A stretch of 16,379 bases of DNA from Bacteroidota bacterium (lineage in GTDB: Bacteria; Bacteroidota; Bacteroidia; Flavobacteriales; Flavobacteriaceae), in assembly GCA_023457535.1 (NCBI GenBank), contig JAEWLN010000175.1:1-16379 (forward strand). Reading direction: 5' to 3'. The notes under the pieces were generated by a model. The model made no database searches, was not told where the DNA came from, and saw only the letters and a list, made by a program, of their open reading frames with translations. A program made the position numbers and the translations under genes. Positions 1 through 7,506 of the stretch are shown one piece after another (the first letter of the stretch is position 1; each line of letters starts with the position of its first letter).

Positions 1-600
1 ACGGACAACTGTGGCGGCAACGTAACAGTGACGAGCGACACAACCTTCCCGATCACCGCGCAAGGCACGACCGTGATCACATGGACCTACGCCGATGCCA
101 ACGGCAACACGTCTACGCAAATGCAAAACGTCCTCATCAACGACACGACCGCGCCGGCTCCTGTATCGGCTACACTTGCAGACATCACCGGCCAGTGTGA
201 AGTGACCGCGGCCATGCTAACGATCCCATCGGCTACGGACAACTGCGGTGGCAACGTAACGGTTACGAGCGACGCCACATTCCCGATCACCGCACAAGGC
301 ACGACCGTAATCACATGGACCTACGGCGATGCAAACGGCAACACGTCTACGCAAACGCAAAACATCATCATCAACGACACGACCGCGCCGGTTCCTGTTC
401 TGGCTACCTTGGCAAACATTACCGCTGAATGTGGCGTAGCCGACACCATGGTGACAACGCCATCGGCTATCGACAACTGTGGTGGTACTGTAACCGTAAC
501 GACTGACGCCACGTTCCCGATCACCGCGCCGGGCACGACCGTGATCACCTGGACTTACGCCGATGCAAACGGCAACACGTCTACGCAAACGCAAAACGTC
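1..600 (+). repeat. In-frame tandem repeat, 234-bp unit, about 2.6 copies in view
   Basis: Units begin at 1, 235 and 469, each with a near-identical start reading GACAACTGYGG. Long blocks match almost exactly between copies, for example TTCCCGATCACCGC and GGCAACACGTCTACGCAA, and most differences are silent. The spacing is exactly 78 codons, so loss or gain of a unit keeps the frame. The array probably continues upstream of the window. Such DNA-level identity points to recent duplication or homogenisation. Confidence 0.85.
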
Positions 601-1134
601 GTCATCGCCGACACAACTGCGCCGATCGCAATCGCAGGCAACCTTACCGTGTCGATTGGTGCATCGGGCCAGGCAGTGATTAGCGCCGACGAGATCGGAA
701 TCAACAGCGCCGATAATTGTGGTATTGGCAGCATGACTGTGTCACCCAATACTTTTGATTGCGATGCCATTGGCGAACACACCGTAACTCTGACTGTAAC
801 GGACCTTGCCGGCAACACCGCCACCGCAACTGCACTGGTGACCGTGAACGACAACGACAGCAACTGTCCGCTCGCGGTATCCGGTTTTGCAAGTCAGCGC
901 TTTGCCGTGTACCCGAACCCGTCTGCGGCGATCGTGTATATCACGCCGTCGCAAAGCCAGGCGCTGCGCACCGTCACGCTGTACACTTTGTCGGGCCGTC
1001 AGGTTTCACATTACGCTTTTACCGAGGTGCTGGAAAGTTATCAGGTCAATATCGGCAATTTGGCCGAAGGCGTGTACCTGATGAAGCTCCAATCCGATAA
1101 CGGGTCGGAGGTCAAGCGCATCATCAAGCGATGA
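1..1134 (+). CDS. Repeat-rich secreted surface protein with T9SS C-terminal sorting domain (5' end cut off)
   Basis: The frame is open from the first base of the window, so this is the last 377 residues of a larger protein; the internal ATG at 28 is not a credible start. The visible part has three closely similar 78-residue modules, each opening with DNCGG and carrying WTYxDANGNTSTQ and a second Cys about 60 residues later. They resemble HYR/Ig-like beta-sandwich modules of bacterial surface proteins; a disulfide per module is my inference. A fourth, diverged module (about residues 210-285) follows. The last 85 residues look like a type A sorting domain of the type IX secretion system: a VYPNPS motif, then a GVYLMKL strand and a basic end (VKRIIKR). 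This domain normally directs export across the outer membrane and is cleaved. The role (adhesion, or stalk to a missing N-terminal enzyme) cannot be told from here. A strong terminator follows. Confidence 0.88.
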   Translation, partial: TDNCGGNVTVTSDTTFPITAQGTTVITWTYADANGNTSTQMQNVLINDTTAPAPVSATLADITGQCEVTAAMLTIPSATDNCGGNVTVTSDATFPITAQGTTVITWTYGDANGNTSTQTQNIIINDTTAPVPVLATLANITAECGVADTMVTTPSAIDNCGGTVTVTTDATFPITAPGTTVITWTYADANGNTSTQTQNVVIADTTAPIAIAGNLTVSIGASGQAVISADEIGINSADNCGIGSMTVSPNTFDCDAIGEHTVTLTVTDLAGNTATATALVTVNDNDSNCPLAVSGFASQRFAVYPNPSAAIVYITPSQSQALRTVTLYTLSGRQVSHYAFTEVLESYQVNIGNLAEGVYLMKLQSDNGSEVKRIIKR

Positions 1135-1152
1135 CCAAACCCCAAAAACAAA

Positions 1153-1184
1153 AAGGGCTGTCTCAAACGAGGCAGCCTTTTTTT
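1153..1184. terminator. Strong intrinsic terminator between convergent genes
   Basis: A 12-bp stem (left arm 1153-1164, loop AAAC, right arm 1169-1180) with two G-T pairs is followed on the + strand by a T tract. The minus strand also leaves the hairpin into a T-rich stretch (CCCTTTTTGTTTTT), so it can serve both the surface-protein gene and thiL, which converge here. Confidence 0.88.
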
Positions 1185-1201
1185 ATGGTGTATTCAGATG
1201 T

Positions 1202-2248
1202 TTAGGCTTCAAGCGCATTCCAGCCGCGGGCCTTGAGCGCAATTTTGGTATTGGCGCGCGTGATCAGGTGCGTCCCCTCTGAAGCCGCTGTCATGTGGCC
1301 GATGACCGTAAAGTTCGGATTGCCTTTGATTTTGTCAAAATCGGCCATATTGATCGTAAACAACAGCTCGTAGTCCTCGCCGCCGTTGATGGCTACAGTT
1401 GTCGAATCCAGGTGGAATTCTTCACAAGTGGCGATCAGTTGCGGATCGAGCGGCAACTTATCTTCGTATAAATTACAACCCGTACCCGATTGTTTGCAAA
1501 GGTGCAGGATTTCAGACGACAGCCCGTCGGAGATATCGATCATAGCAGTCGGCCTGATCTCAAGGGCGTGCAAAAGCGTCCGTACATCGGTTCGCGCTTC
1601 GGGCTTGAGCTGGCGTTCGATAAGATAGGTGTAGGCGTCCAGGTCCGGCTGCGAATTCGGGTTCACCTGGAACACCTGCTTTTCGCGTTCGAGCACCTGC
1701 AGCCCCATATAGGCCGCACCCACATCGCCCGTCACAACCAAAAGGTCGTTGGCCCGGGCGCCGTTGCGGTAAACGAGTTCGTCGGCGTCGGCCTCCCCAA
1801 GCACGGTAATGCTGATGATAAGCCCTTTTTGCGACGATGTCGTATCGCCACCCACAACATCCACTTTATATTGCCGTGCGGCCAATGCGATTCCGGCAAA
1901 CAATTCCTCGAGCGCCTCGAGCGGGAACCGGTTCGATACCGCTACTGACACGGTGATTTGCGTGGCCTTGGCGTTCATCGCACAAATATCGGACACATTG
2001 ACCACCACAGATTTGTACCCGAGGTGTTTGAGCGGCATGTACGCCAGGTCGAAATGTACGCCCTCGATAAGCAAATCGGTCGAAAGGACCACTTTCTTGT
2101 CTTTGAAGTCAAGCACGGCAGCATCGTCGCCAATGCCCTTGAGCGTGGACGGCTGGCCGATGTCAAATTGTGCGGTCAGGTGGTCAATGAGCCCAAACTC
2201 GCCAAGCTGGGCAATGGAAGTACGTTGCGGGGATTTATCTTCGATCAT
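1202..2248 (-). CDS. thiL: Thiamine-monophosphate kinase ThiL
   Basis: ThiL phosphorylates thiamine monophosphate with ATP to give thiamine diphosphate, the active cofactor, in the cytosol. The 348-residue protein has the family's marks in order: IGDDAAVLD (39-47) in the ATP/Mg site, STDLLIEGVHFDL (56-68), a VNVSDICAMNA helix start (83-93), GGDTTSS (133-139), VTGDVGAAYMG (172-182), IDISDGLSSEI (237-247) and GGEDYELLF (289-297). Length is near the usual 320-350. The start at 2248 leaves a short N-terminal extension before the first conserved motif, as in related proteins. A -7-like TACCTTTG lies on this strand at 2270-2263, but no -33 partner sits at the right distance, and it would leave a leader of only a few bases. 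No other thiamine genes are nearby. The 139 bases upstream hold nothing else I can recognise. Confidence 0.95.
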   Translation of the reverse strand: MIEDKSPQRTSIAQLGEFGLIDHLTAQFDIGQPSTLKGIGDDAAVLDFKDKKVVLSTDLLIEGVHFDLAYMPLKHLGYKSVVVNVSDICAMNAKATQITVSVAVSNRFPLEALEELFAGIALAARQYKVDVVGGDTTSSQKGLIISITVLGEADADELVYRNGARANDLLVVTGDVGAAYMGLQVLEREKQVFQVNPNSQPDLDAYTYLIERQLKPEARTDVRTLLHALEIRPTAMIDISDGLSSEILHLCKQSGTGCNLYEDKLPLDPQLIATCEEFHLDSTTVAINGGEDYELLFTINMADFDKIKGNPNFTVIGHMTAASEGTHLITRANTKIALKARGWNALEA

Positions 2249-2387
2249 GGAATGCGTTTTGGCAAAGGTAACGCTTTTTACCCGCGGTTCGATAAAGCAA
2301 CGGGCCAGCTTTTTTCACTCACGCGCCGGTACTGGCGGTGTAGGTCTTATAGGCGGCCCAAGCTACACGGTCATTGCCAATGGGTGG

Positions 2388-2783
2388 TCAGACTTCGACG
2401 TTGAACCCTAGGTCTACATCGTACCCCGATTGTCCGCCCTGCACGCCCCAGCTTTCTTTGTTGCTGTCCCTTACTACGATCAGGATATGATCTTTGGGAA
2501 TGCCCAGTTCACTCAGGTTGCGGGCGATTTGGCCGAACAAATTACGTTTTGCATCGATCGAACGCCCGGCGAATGCATCGACGCTGATCAATGTATACAA
2601 TTCCGGCTGCGTTTTTACAGGCGACACCGCAAACCGGTGTGGCGGATGCACCAACAGCCTGATCGTGCGGTCCTCTTCCGGAATCTGGAACGCCGTGACC
2701 ATGGCGCGGTGAACGGCATCGATGATTCGGTTGCCTTCTTCAGGACTGTAATCTTTTCTTACTTCAATTAAAATGGCAGGCAT
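2388..2783 (-). CDS. Tautomerase family protein (4-oxalocrotonate tautomerase-like, Tautomerase_2 type)
   Basis: The frame is open up to 2819, but the start at 2783 is preferred because it gives MPAILIEV. Tautomerase-superfamily enzymes use the amino-terminal proline, exposed after Met removal, as the catalytic base. At 131 residues it is of the longer single-chain kind, about twice a classic 4-OT subunit. It carries the late SWGVQGGQSGYDVD stretch (111-124) typical of the Tautomerase_2 group, and the strand LYTLISVDAFAGRS (62-75). The natural substrate is unknown; such proteins isomerise keto-enol compounds and the physiological role is seldom known. It lies upstream of thiL on the same strand with a 139-base gap, so joint transcription is possible but not shown. 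Confidence 0.85.
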   Translation of the reverse strand: MPAILIEVRKDYSPEEGNRIIDAVHRAMVTAFQIPEEDRTIRLLVHPPHRFAVSPVKTQPELYTLISVDAFAGRSIDAKRNLFGQIARNLSELGIPKDHILIVVRDSNKESWGVQGGQSGYDVDLGFNVEV

Positions 2784-2957
2784 AGCGAAAGGATTTAAAT
2801 GGTTGTGCCGGTGTACCAAATGGGTAAGCCACGATCGGGCCGCATCTTATCTGGAGGTGTCGGTGTGGGCGAATATATAAAAAAATCGCTTTGCCCAATC
2901 ATGCTGACATACCGTTGTCATTTTCCAATCCGAACTTTGCCCGAAATAATAAAAATC

Positions 2958-3437
2958 ATGGAAACAAAAACCGCACAAATCATCACGCCAAACGAATTGT
3001 TAAACCACTGGCAAGGCCACCGCGCCCTCACCCGACGGGTCATCGAAACATTCCCGGAAAAGGAAATGTTTGCTTTCTCCATTGGCGGCATGCGTACCTT
3101 CGCGCAGCTGTGCCACGAACTTATTTCAATCGGCGCACCGGCCATGAAAGCCATCGTCGGGCGCGAAGACACGCCGTATGCCGAACCCGTCGGTCTGGAT
3201 ACCAAAGCCGCCATCCTTGAACAATGGGACCGCGATACCCAAACCATCGATAGGCATTTCAACCAGCTCGGGCAAGACGATTTCGCCGAGACATTTAACC
3301 TGTTCGGGCAATACAATTTTACGATCATCCACAACATTCTTTACTTCATCGACAACGAGATCCACCACCGCGGCCAGGGTTATGTTTATTTGCGGGCCAT
3401 CGGGATTGAACCGCCGTTCTTTTGGGACCGTCCGTAG
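2958..3437 (+). CDS. DinB family protein (four-helix metal-binding fold)
   Basis: The frame is open from 2799, but the ATG at 2958 starts a protein that fits the DinB/YfiT-like fold (METKTAQIITPNELLNHW), while the residues before it do not look like coding sequence. The product has 159 residues. Conserved family positions are His53 in FAQLCHELIS (48-57) and the His pair at 136-137 in IDNEIHHRGQGYVYLR (131-146), the usual metal ligands of DinB_2 proteins. The C-terminal PPFFWDR ending is also common in Bacteroidota members. These are soluble cytosolic proteins, often thiol transferases or of unknown role; no function can be assigned. It is divergent from the tautomerase. TTTG-N16-TACCGTTG (2890-2917) is a weak promoter candidate 40 bases upstream. 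Confidence 0.85.
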   Translation: METKTAQIITPNELLNHWQGHRALTRRVIETFPEKEMFAFSIGGMRTFAQLCHELISIGAPAMKAIVGREDTPYAEPVGLDTKAAILEQWDRDTQTIDRHFNQLGQDDFAETFNLFGQYNFTIIHNILYFIDNEIHHRGQGYVYLRAIGIEPPFFWDRP

Positions 3438-3487
3438 TATTCATGGCCGGTGCGTAGATCCTGTCGCTCGGGCAAACCATGTCTGTA

Positions 3488-3518
3488 AATAAAAAGCCCC
3501 GACAAACGTCAGGGCTTT
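3488..3518 (-). terminator. Intrinsic terminator downstream of lepA
   Basis: AAAGCCC (3494-3500 region) pairs with GGGCTTT (3512-3518), with an inner GAC/GTC extension and an AAAC loop. Read on the minus strand, the hairpin is followed by TTTTTATTT, so it best serves lepA. On the + strand the T tract is short, but it could also end the DinB transcript. Confidence 0.78.
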
Positions 3519-3540
3519 CCAATATATAATAGTAATGCAA

Positions 3541-5337
3541 TTAATCATTCAACTTCAACACCGCCATGAACGCCTCCTGCGGAATTTCTACATTCCCTAC
3601 CTGGCGCATGCGTTTCTTTCCTTTTTTCTGTTTTTCGAGGAGCTTTCGTTTACGCGAAATATCGCCGCCGTAACACTTGGCCGTAACGTCTTTTCTAAGC
3701 GCCTTAACGGTTTCACGCGCAATAATCTTCGCGCCGATCGCCGCCTGGATCGGAATGTCAAATTGTTGCCTCGGGATCAGTTCCTTGAGTTTTTCGGTCA
3801 TTTTCTTGCCGATGTTGTACGCGTTGTCGGCATGGATCAGCGCCGATAAGGCATCCACGGTATTGCCGTTGAGCAGCACGTCCACTTTGACAAGGTTTGA
3901 CGCGCGCATCCCGATCGGATGGTAGTCGAACGACGCATACCCTTTGGAAACCGTCTTGAGTCTGTCGTAAAAATCAAAAACGATCTCGGCGAGCGGCATG
4001 TCAAAATTGAGCTCGACGCGTTCGGTCGTAAGATAGGTCTGGTTGGTGATGATGCCGCGCTTTTCAATGCACAAGCTCATTACATTGCCTACAAAATCGC
4101 TCTTGGTAATGATGGTCGCTTTAATGTAAGGTTCTTCTACACGGTCCATTCTGGAAGGCTCCGGAAGGTCGGACGGGTTGTTGACCACGATGGCCGTCTC
4201 CGGGTCTTTTTTTGTATAAGCGTTGTATGAAACGTTCGGTACGGTCGTGATTACGGTCATGTCGAACTCGCGCTCCAAACGTTCCTGGATGATCTCCATG
4301 TGCAGCATCCCGAGGAATCCGCATCGGAAACCAAAACCGAGCGCCGCCGAACTTTCCGCCTGGAATACCAATGAGGCATCGTTGAGCTGCAGCTTCTCCA
4401 TCGACGCACGCAATTCTTCATAATCCTCTGTATCCACCGGGTAAATTCCGGCAAATACCATCGGCTTGACATCCTCAAAACCTGAAATCCCTTGTTGCGT
4501 AGGATTTTTGGCGTCGGTGATCGTATCGCCCACCTTGACTTCCTTGGCTTCCTTGATGCCGGAAATCAGGTAGCCCACGTCGCCTGTGGAAATGGTCTGC
4601 TTGGGAACCTGGTTGAGTTTTAAAGTACCAATCTCGTCGGCGAAATATTCATTGCCCGTAGCCATGAACTTGATCTTCTGGCCTTTTTTGATTTCGCCGT
4701 TCTTGACCCGGAATATAACTTCAATCCCGCGGAACGGGTTGTACACCGAGTCAAATATGAGCGCCTGCAACGGCTCGGCCGGATCCCCTTTTGGCGCAGG
4801 GATCTTTTCGATGATGGCCGCCAGTATGTTCTCCACGCCAAATCCGGTCTTTCCCGAGGCGTGGATGATGTCTTCCAGTTTGCAACCAAGCAGATCGATG
4901 ATGTCATCGCTGACTTCTTCCGGGTTCGCGCTCGGCAAATCTACTTTATTTAACACCGGAATGATCTCCAGGTCGTTTTCCAGAGCCAGGTACAGGTTGG
5001 AAATGGTTTGCGCCTGTATGCTTTGCGCCGCATCGACAATCAGCAGCGCACCTTCACAGGCTGCAATCGAGCGCGAGACTTCATAAGAGAAATCCACGTG
5101 TCCGGGCGTATCGATCAGGTTCAGGATGTATTCCTCGCCTTTGTATTTGTATTCCATCTGGATCGCATGGCTTTTGATCGTAATGCCGCGCTCGCGCTCA
5201 AGGTCCATGTTATCGAGCAATTGCGCCTTCTCCTCACGGGCGGTAACGGTTTGCGTCGCGCCGAGCAACCGGTCTGCGAGCGTACTCTTGCCGTGGTCGA
5301 TGTGCGCGATGATGCAAAAATTTCTGATGTGTTTCAT
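3541..5337 (-). CDS. lepA: Elongation factor 4 (LepA) GTPase
   Basis: LepA is a ribosome-binding translational GTPase related to EF-G; it is implicated in back-translocation and in initiation or ribosome assembly. The 598-residue length is standard. The GTP-binding motifs are intact: P-loop AHIDHGKS (11-18), switch RERGITIKS (48-56), DTPGH (76-80) with the catalytic His80, and NKVD (130-133). Downstream are domain II, the EF-G-like domains (LGFGFRCGFLGMLHMEIIQERLE region) and the LepA-specific C-terminal domain with a basic stretch (RKRKLLEKQKKGKKRMRQ), ending VLKLND. The start at 5337 gives the usual MKHIRNFCIIAHIDHGK opening and follows an A-rich leader (AAAAGAAAAAGAC). Its 5' leader contains a dispersed-type repeat (5346-5424). 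The terminator at 3488-3518 ends the unit, so it appears monocistronic. Confidence 0.98.
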   Translation of the reverse strand: MKHIRNFCIIAHIDHGKSTLADRLLGATQTVTAREEKAQLLDNMDLERERGITIKSHAIQMEYKYKGEEYILNLIDTPGHVDFSYEVSRSIAACEGALLIVDAAQSIQAQTISNLYLALENDLEIIPVLNKVDLPSANPEEVSDDIIDLLGCKLEDIIHASGKTGFGVENILAAIIEKIPAPKGDPAEPLQALIFDSVYNPFRGIEVIFRVKNGEIKKGQKIKFMATGNEYFADEIGTLKLNQVPKQTISTGDVGYLISGIKEAKEVKVGDTITDAKNPTQQGISGFEDVKPMVFAGIYPVDTEDYEELRASMEKLQLNDASLVFQAESSAALGFGFRCGFLGMLHMEIIQERLEREFDMTVITTVPNVSYNAYTKKDPETAIVVNNPSDLPEPSRMDRVEEPYIKATIITKSDFVGNVMSLCIEKRGIITNQTYLTTERVELNFDMPLAEIVFDFYDRLKTVSKGYASFDYHPIGMRASNLVKVDVLLNGNTVDALSALIHADNAYNIGKKMTEKLKELIPRQQFDIPIQAAIGAKIIARETVKALRKDVTAKCYGGDISRKRKLLEKQKKGKKRMRQVGNVEIPQEAFMAVLKLND

Positions 5338-5345
5338 GTCTTTTT

Positions 5346-5424
5346 CTTTTGGGCGTTCCCCTTCGTGCCTCGGGTCGCGCTATCGGCTGCACGCGGTGCC
5401 TGCCTCTATCGCTAACGCGGGCGT
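5346..5424. repeat. Candidate dispersed Flavobacteriaceae intergenic repeat
   Basis: The segment opens with CTTTTGGGCGTTCCCC and closes with TCTATCGCTAACGCGG. From memory, intergenic repeats with a GGGCGTTCCCC start, a CGGGTCGGGCTATCCGCT-like middle and a CTATCCCTAACGC end are widespread in Flavobacterium genomes; this copy keeps that order with a few differences. The ends contain GCGTT and AACGC, which can pair, and an inner GCAC-GCG-GTGC forms a short hairpin. It is more GC-rich than the intergenic sequence around it. Only one copy is in the window, so its repeat status rests on recall. Confidence 0.5.
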
Positions 5425-5449
5425 CCAACCGACGTCTACTTTCAATCGG

Positions 5450-5457
5450 CAAATATA
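5450..5457 (-). promoter_or_regulatory. Candidate -7 box for lepA
   Basis: Read leftwards this is TATATTTG, a full match to the Bacteroidota -7 consensus TAnnTTTG. No TTG lies 17-23 bases upstream, so only half a promoter is seen. If used, the lepA leader is about 105 bases and includes the repeat at 5346-5424. Confidence 0.4.
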
Positions 5458-5532
5458 ATCCAAAAACCGCCAGTACCTTAAATCGGCCCGCAAATAATTG
5501 TTGCAAAATCCATTATCCGACGTTTGCCCTAT

Positions 5533-5562
5533 TTTGCCGTACGAGCTTCGATGCTAAATTTG
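5533..5562 (+). promoter_or_regulatory. Promoter upstream of the secreted-protein gene
   Basis: TTTG (5533-5536), an 18-base spacer and TAAATTTG (5555-5562) match the Bacteroidota housekeeping sigma consensus at both boxes. Transcription would begin near 5569, giving a leader of about 137 bases to the ATG at 5706. A second -7-like box at 5680-5687 has no -33 partner. Confidence 0.6.
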
Positions 5563-5705
5563 TCGCGGATCAGGGCTCACAAACATAAAATACCCATGGT
5601 TTGCATGAATCATCGCAATTCAACTAAAACATAGGATTCATTTTGTCGCCCGATAATTTTTTTATAACGCTCTAACCCTTATGTTTGCGCAACCAAACCA
5701 ACCTT

Positions 5706-7463
5706 ATGAAAAAAATATTCTGCTTTCTTATTTTAGCCGTATGCGTTTCCTCGGTCGCGCAAAAAACGCTTTCAAAAGATTATTCGTTCAAAGTCAGCGA
5801 GCCGTACCGGGTCTTTGATGCAAAGAACAAGTTTTATTTATCGGAAAACGGCGAAGCCCTCGCGATCAAATTCGACGGCCCCGATATCCTGATCCAGAAA
5901 TTCGATGCCGGACAGCCTGCCTTTAAACAGGAAAAAAAGTACGAGAAGTTTTTCCCCAAAGGGTATGAGGTAGAAGACGTACTCAAGACCGGCAACAAAT
6001 ACCATGTGTTTTTTTCTTCCTGGGACGGTGACAACGAACACCTCTACTCACAGGAACTCAATTTCGCAACAGGCGAATTTACAGGCCAGCCCAAATTGAT
6101 GTTTGAGGTCAAAGGCAAGGTTACGCGCCACCAAAATCAGGATCCGGGCAAAAGGATATGGGGATATGCCGTCGGAGGGTGCAAATTCGAGATCGTAACT
6201 TCATTCGACAAAAACAACATCCTGGTACAATACCGCAAAAAACCTGAGGTTAAAAGCGATGTCAAAAGTTACGACATCATCGGGTTGTGTTCCTATAACG
6301 GAAATCTCGAACAACTCGCCATGCGCGAAATCAAGATGCCATATACAGAGCGCCGCATGAATAACCTGGACTACAAGCTCGACAACAAAGGCGATTTGTA
6401 CATGCTCACCAAAGTGTTCCACGACGACAGCAACGACGACAAGAAAAAGAAAAAAGACACCGTTGCCAATTACCACATCGAACTGTTCAAGATCAAATCC
6501 GGAAGCGATAAAATAGAGATTTCGCAGTTTGACAATAAAGACAAATTTGTCAACGGGCTCTGGATTTTCGATACTAATAAAGACTATCTGGTCTGCGGCG
6601 GCTATTACAGCAACGGCAAAGGGAAACTGGGAGCCAGCGGCGCGTATAGCTTCTTTGGAAATTACCGGATATCGTCCACGGGCGAGTCGGATGGCGTGAT
6701 GGTGTTCAAGATCAAAAACGACGGTTCGATCTATGACGAATATTATCACGAAATTCCGCTGGATATCTTAAATGCATTCGAGAGCAAAAGCACGGCGCGT
6801 AAAAATGCGCGCAAAGAGGAGAACGGCGTTAGCGCGAAGATCCCGTTTTTGGTGCTCAAAAATCTAGAAGTGCTCGAGAATGGCAGCATGATGCTGGTAG
6901 GCGAGCAGTTTCACATGGAGCAGCAGCGGTACAACGGCATAGGCGGCAGCGGTTTTGGCCCTGCTCCGGTGGGCGGCTTTGGTGCGGGCGGTTTTGGTAC
7001 CGTTGGTGCAGGCCCATTCGGACAATCGACGTCTTTTAATTATTATTATGGCGATATCCTCGTTACGAAGATCGCCCCCGACGGATCACTGTCGTTCATG
7101 AACAAAATTCCCAAAGAACAAGTGGGAGGGAAAGGCCTTGGCGGCATGTCCTACAAATACTTTTTTGCCAATAATCACCACTATTTCATTTATCTCGACA
7201 ACGTCAAGAACATCGATCTGCCCGAAGGGAAAAAGCCGGCCAAACATTCAGACGGGCAAGGCGGCTACCTGACGGCTGTAAAAATCAACGATTCGGACGG
7301 CCATCTTGCAAAGGGATCCATTTTGAATGCGCGCGAAGTGGACGATTTCAAGATCCACCAATTCTCGACAAGCCGCATTGTCAAGACCAGCGAACGTTCG
7401 TTCTTGGTCGAGGCCTACAAAAAGCAAAAGGAAGACATCATGATCAAAGTCGAACTGAATTAA
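5706..7463 (+). CDS. Secreted or periplasmic protein of unknown function
   Basis: The frame can open at a TTG (5685), but the ATG at 5706 gives a clean Sec signal peptide: MKK, a hydrophobic run to about residue 16, and a SVA-Q cleavage site after residue 18, typical of Bacteroidota. The mature part of the 585-residue protein is rich in short beta-strand-like segments with aromatic and Asp/Asn-Gly turns (for example FFSSWDGDNEHLYSQEL, WIFDTNKDYLVCGGYYSNGKGKLG), so a beta-propeller-like fold is possible but unproved. Low-complexity parts are an acidic-then-Lys run (DDSNDDKKKKKD, about 240-251) and a Gly/Phe-rich insert (about 412-440, GGFGAGGFG). There is no T9SS tail or lipobox. I do not recognise the family. 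It has its own promoter (5533-5562) and a terminator shared with the convergent gene, so it is probably not part of the pigment operon. Confidence 0.8.
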   Translation: MKKIFCFLILAVCVSSVAQKTLSKDYSFKVSEPYRVFDAKNKFYLSENGEALAIKFDGPDILIQKFDAGQPAFKQEKKYEKFFPKGYEVEDVLKTGNKYHVFFSSWDGDNEHLYSQELNFATGEFTGQPKLMFEVKGKVTRHQNQDPGKRIWGYAVGGCKFEIVTSFDKNNILVQYRKKPEVKSDVKSYDIIGLCSYNGNLEQLAMREIKMPYTERRMNNLDYKLDNKGDLYMLTKVFHDDSNDDKKKKKDTVANYHIELFKIKSGSDKIEISQFDNKDKFVNGLWIFDTNKDYLVCGGYYSNGKGKLGASGAYSFFGNYRISSTGESDGVMVFKIKNDGSIYDEYYHEIPLDILNAFESKSTARKNARKEENGVSAKIPFLVLKNLEVLENGSMMLVGEQFHMEQQRYNGIGGSGFGPAPVGGFGAGGFGTVGAGPFGQSTSFNYYYGDILVTKIAPDGSLSFMNKIPKEQVGGKGLGGMSYKYFFANNHHYFIYLDNVKNIDLPEGKKPAKHSDGQGGYLTAVKINDSDGHLAKGSILNAREVDDFKIHQFSTSRIVKTSERSFLVEAYKKQKEDIMIKVELN

Positions 7464-7473
7464 GAGAGCTCAT

Positions 7474-7506
7474 AAAAAAACCCGGTCAAACCGGGTTTTT
7501 TGTTTT
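7474..7506. terminator. Bidirectional terminator overlapping the end of the halogenase-like gene
   Basis: A run of As, CCCGG, the loop TCAAA, CCGGG and a T run form a symmetric hairpin with T tracts on both strands. It ends the rightward secreted-protein gene and the leftward flavoenzyme gene. The leftward stop codon (7486-7488) lies inside the loop. Confidence 0.88.

Larger units (their letters stand above)
5338..5705. other. Divergent intergenic region between lepA and the secreted-protein gene
   Basis: These 368 bases contain no convincing gene; the short frames crossing them lack recognisable protein features. From left to right they hold the lepA leader, a GC-rich repeat-like element (5346-5424), a leftward -7 box (5450-5457), a good rightward promoter (5533-5562), and AT-rich sequence with a second rightward -7-like box, TATGTTTG, at 5680-5687. 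A leftward TATGTTTG also occurs at 5587-5580 without a partner -33 box. Confidence 0.7.

Noticed and set aside
217..863. Minus-strand open frames across the repeat array, rich in Val, Ala and Arg
   Set aside because: They mirror the tandem repeats of the surface-protein gene and carry no independent signal.
2263..2270. Leftward TACCTTTG as a thiL promoter
   Set aside because: No -33 box lies at the right spacing, and the implied leader would be only a few bases; kept as a remark in the thiL entry.
5234..5506. Minus-strand frame of 90 residues spanning the lepA start and the upstream repeat
   Set aside because: It overlaps lepA in another frame, is Arg-rich through the GC-rich repeat, and lacks a ribosome-binding context or family resemblance.
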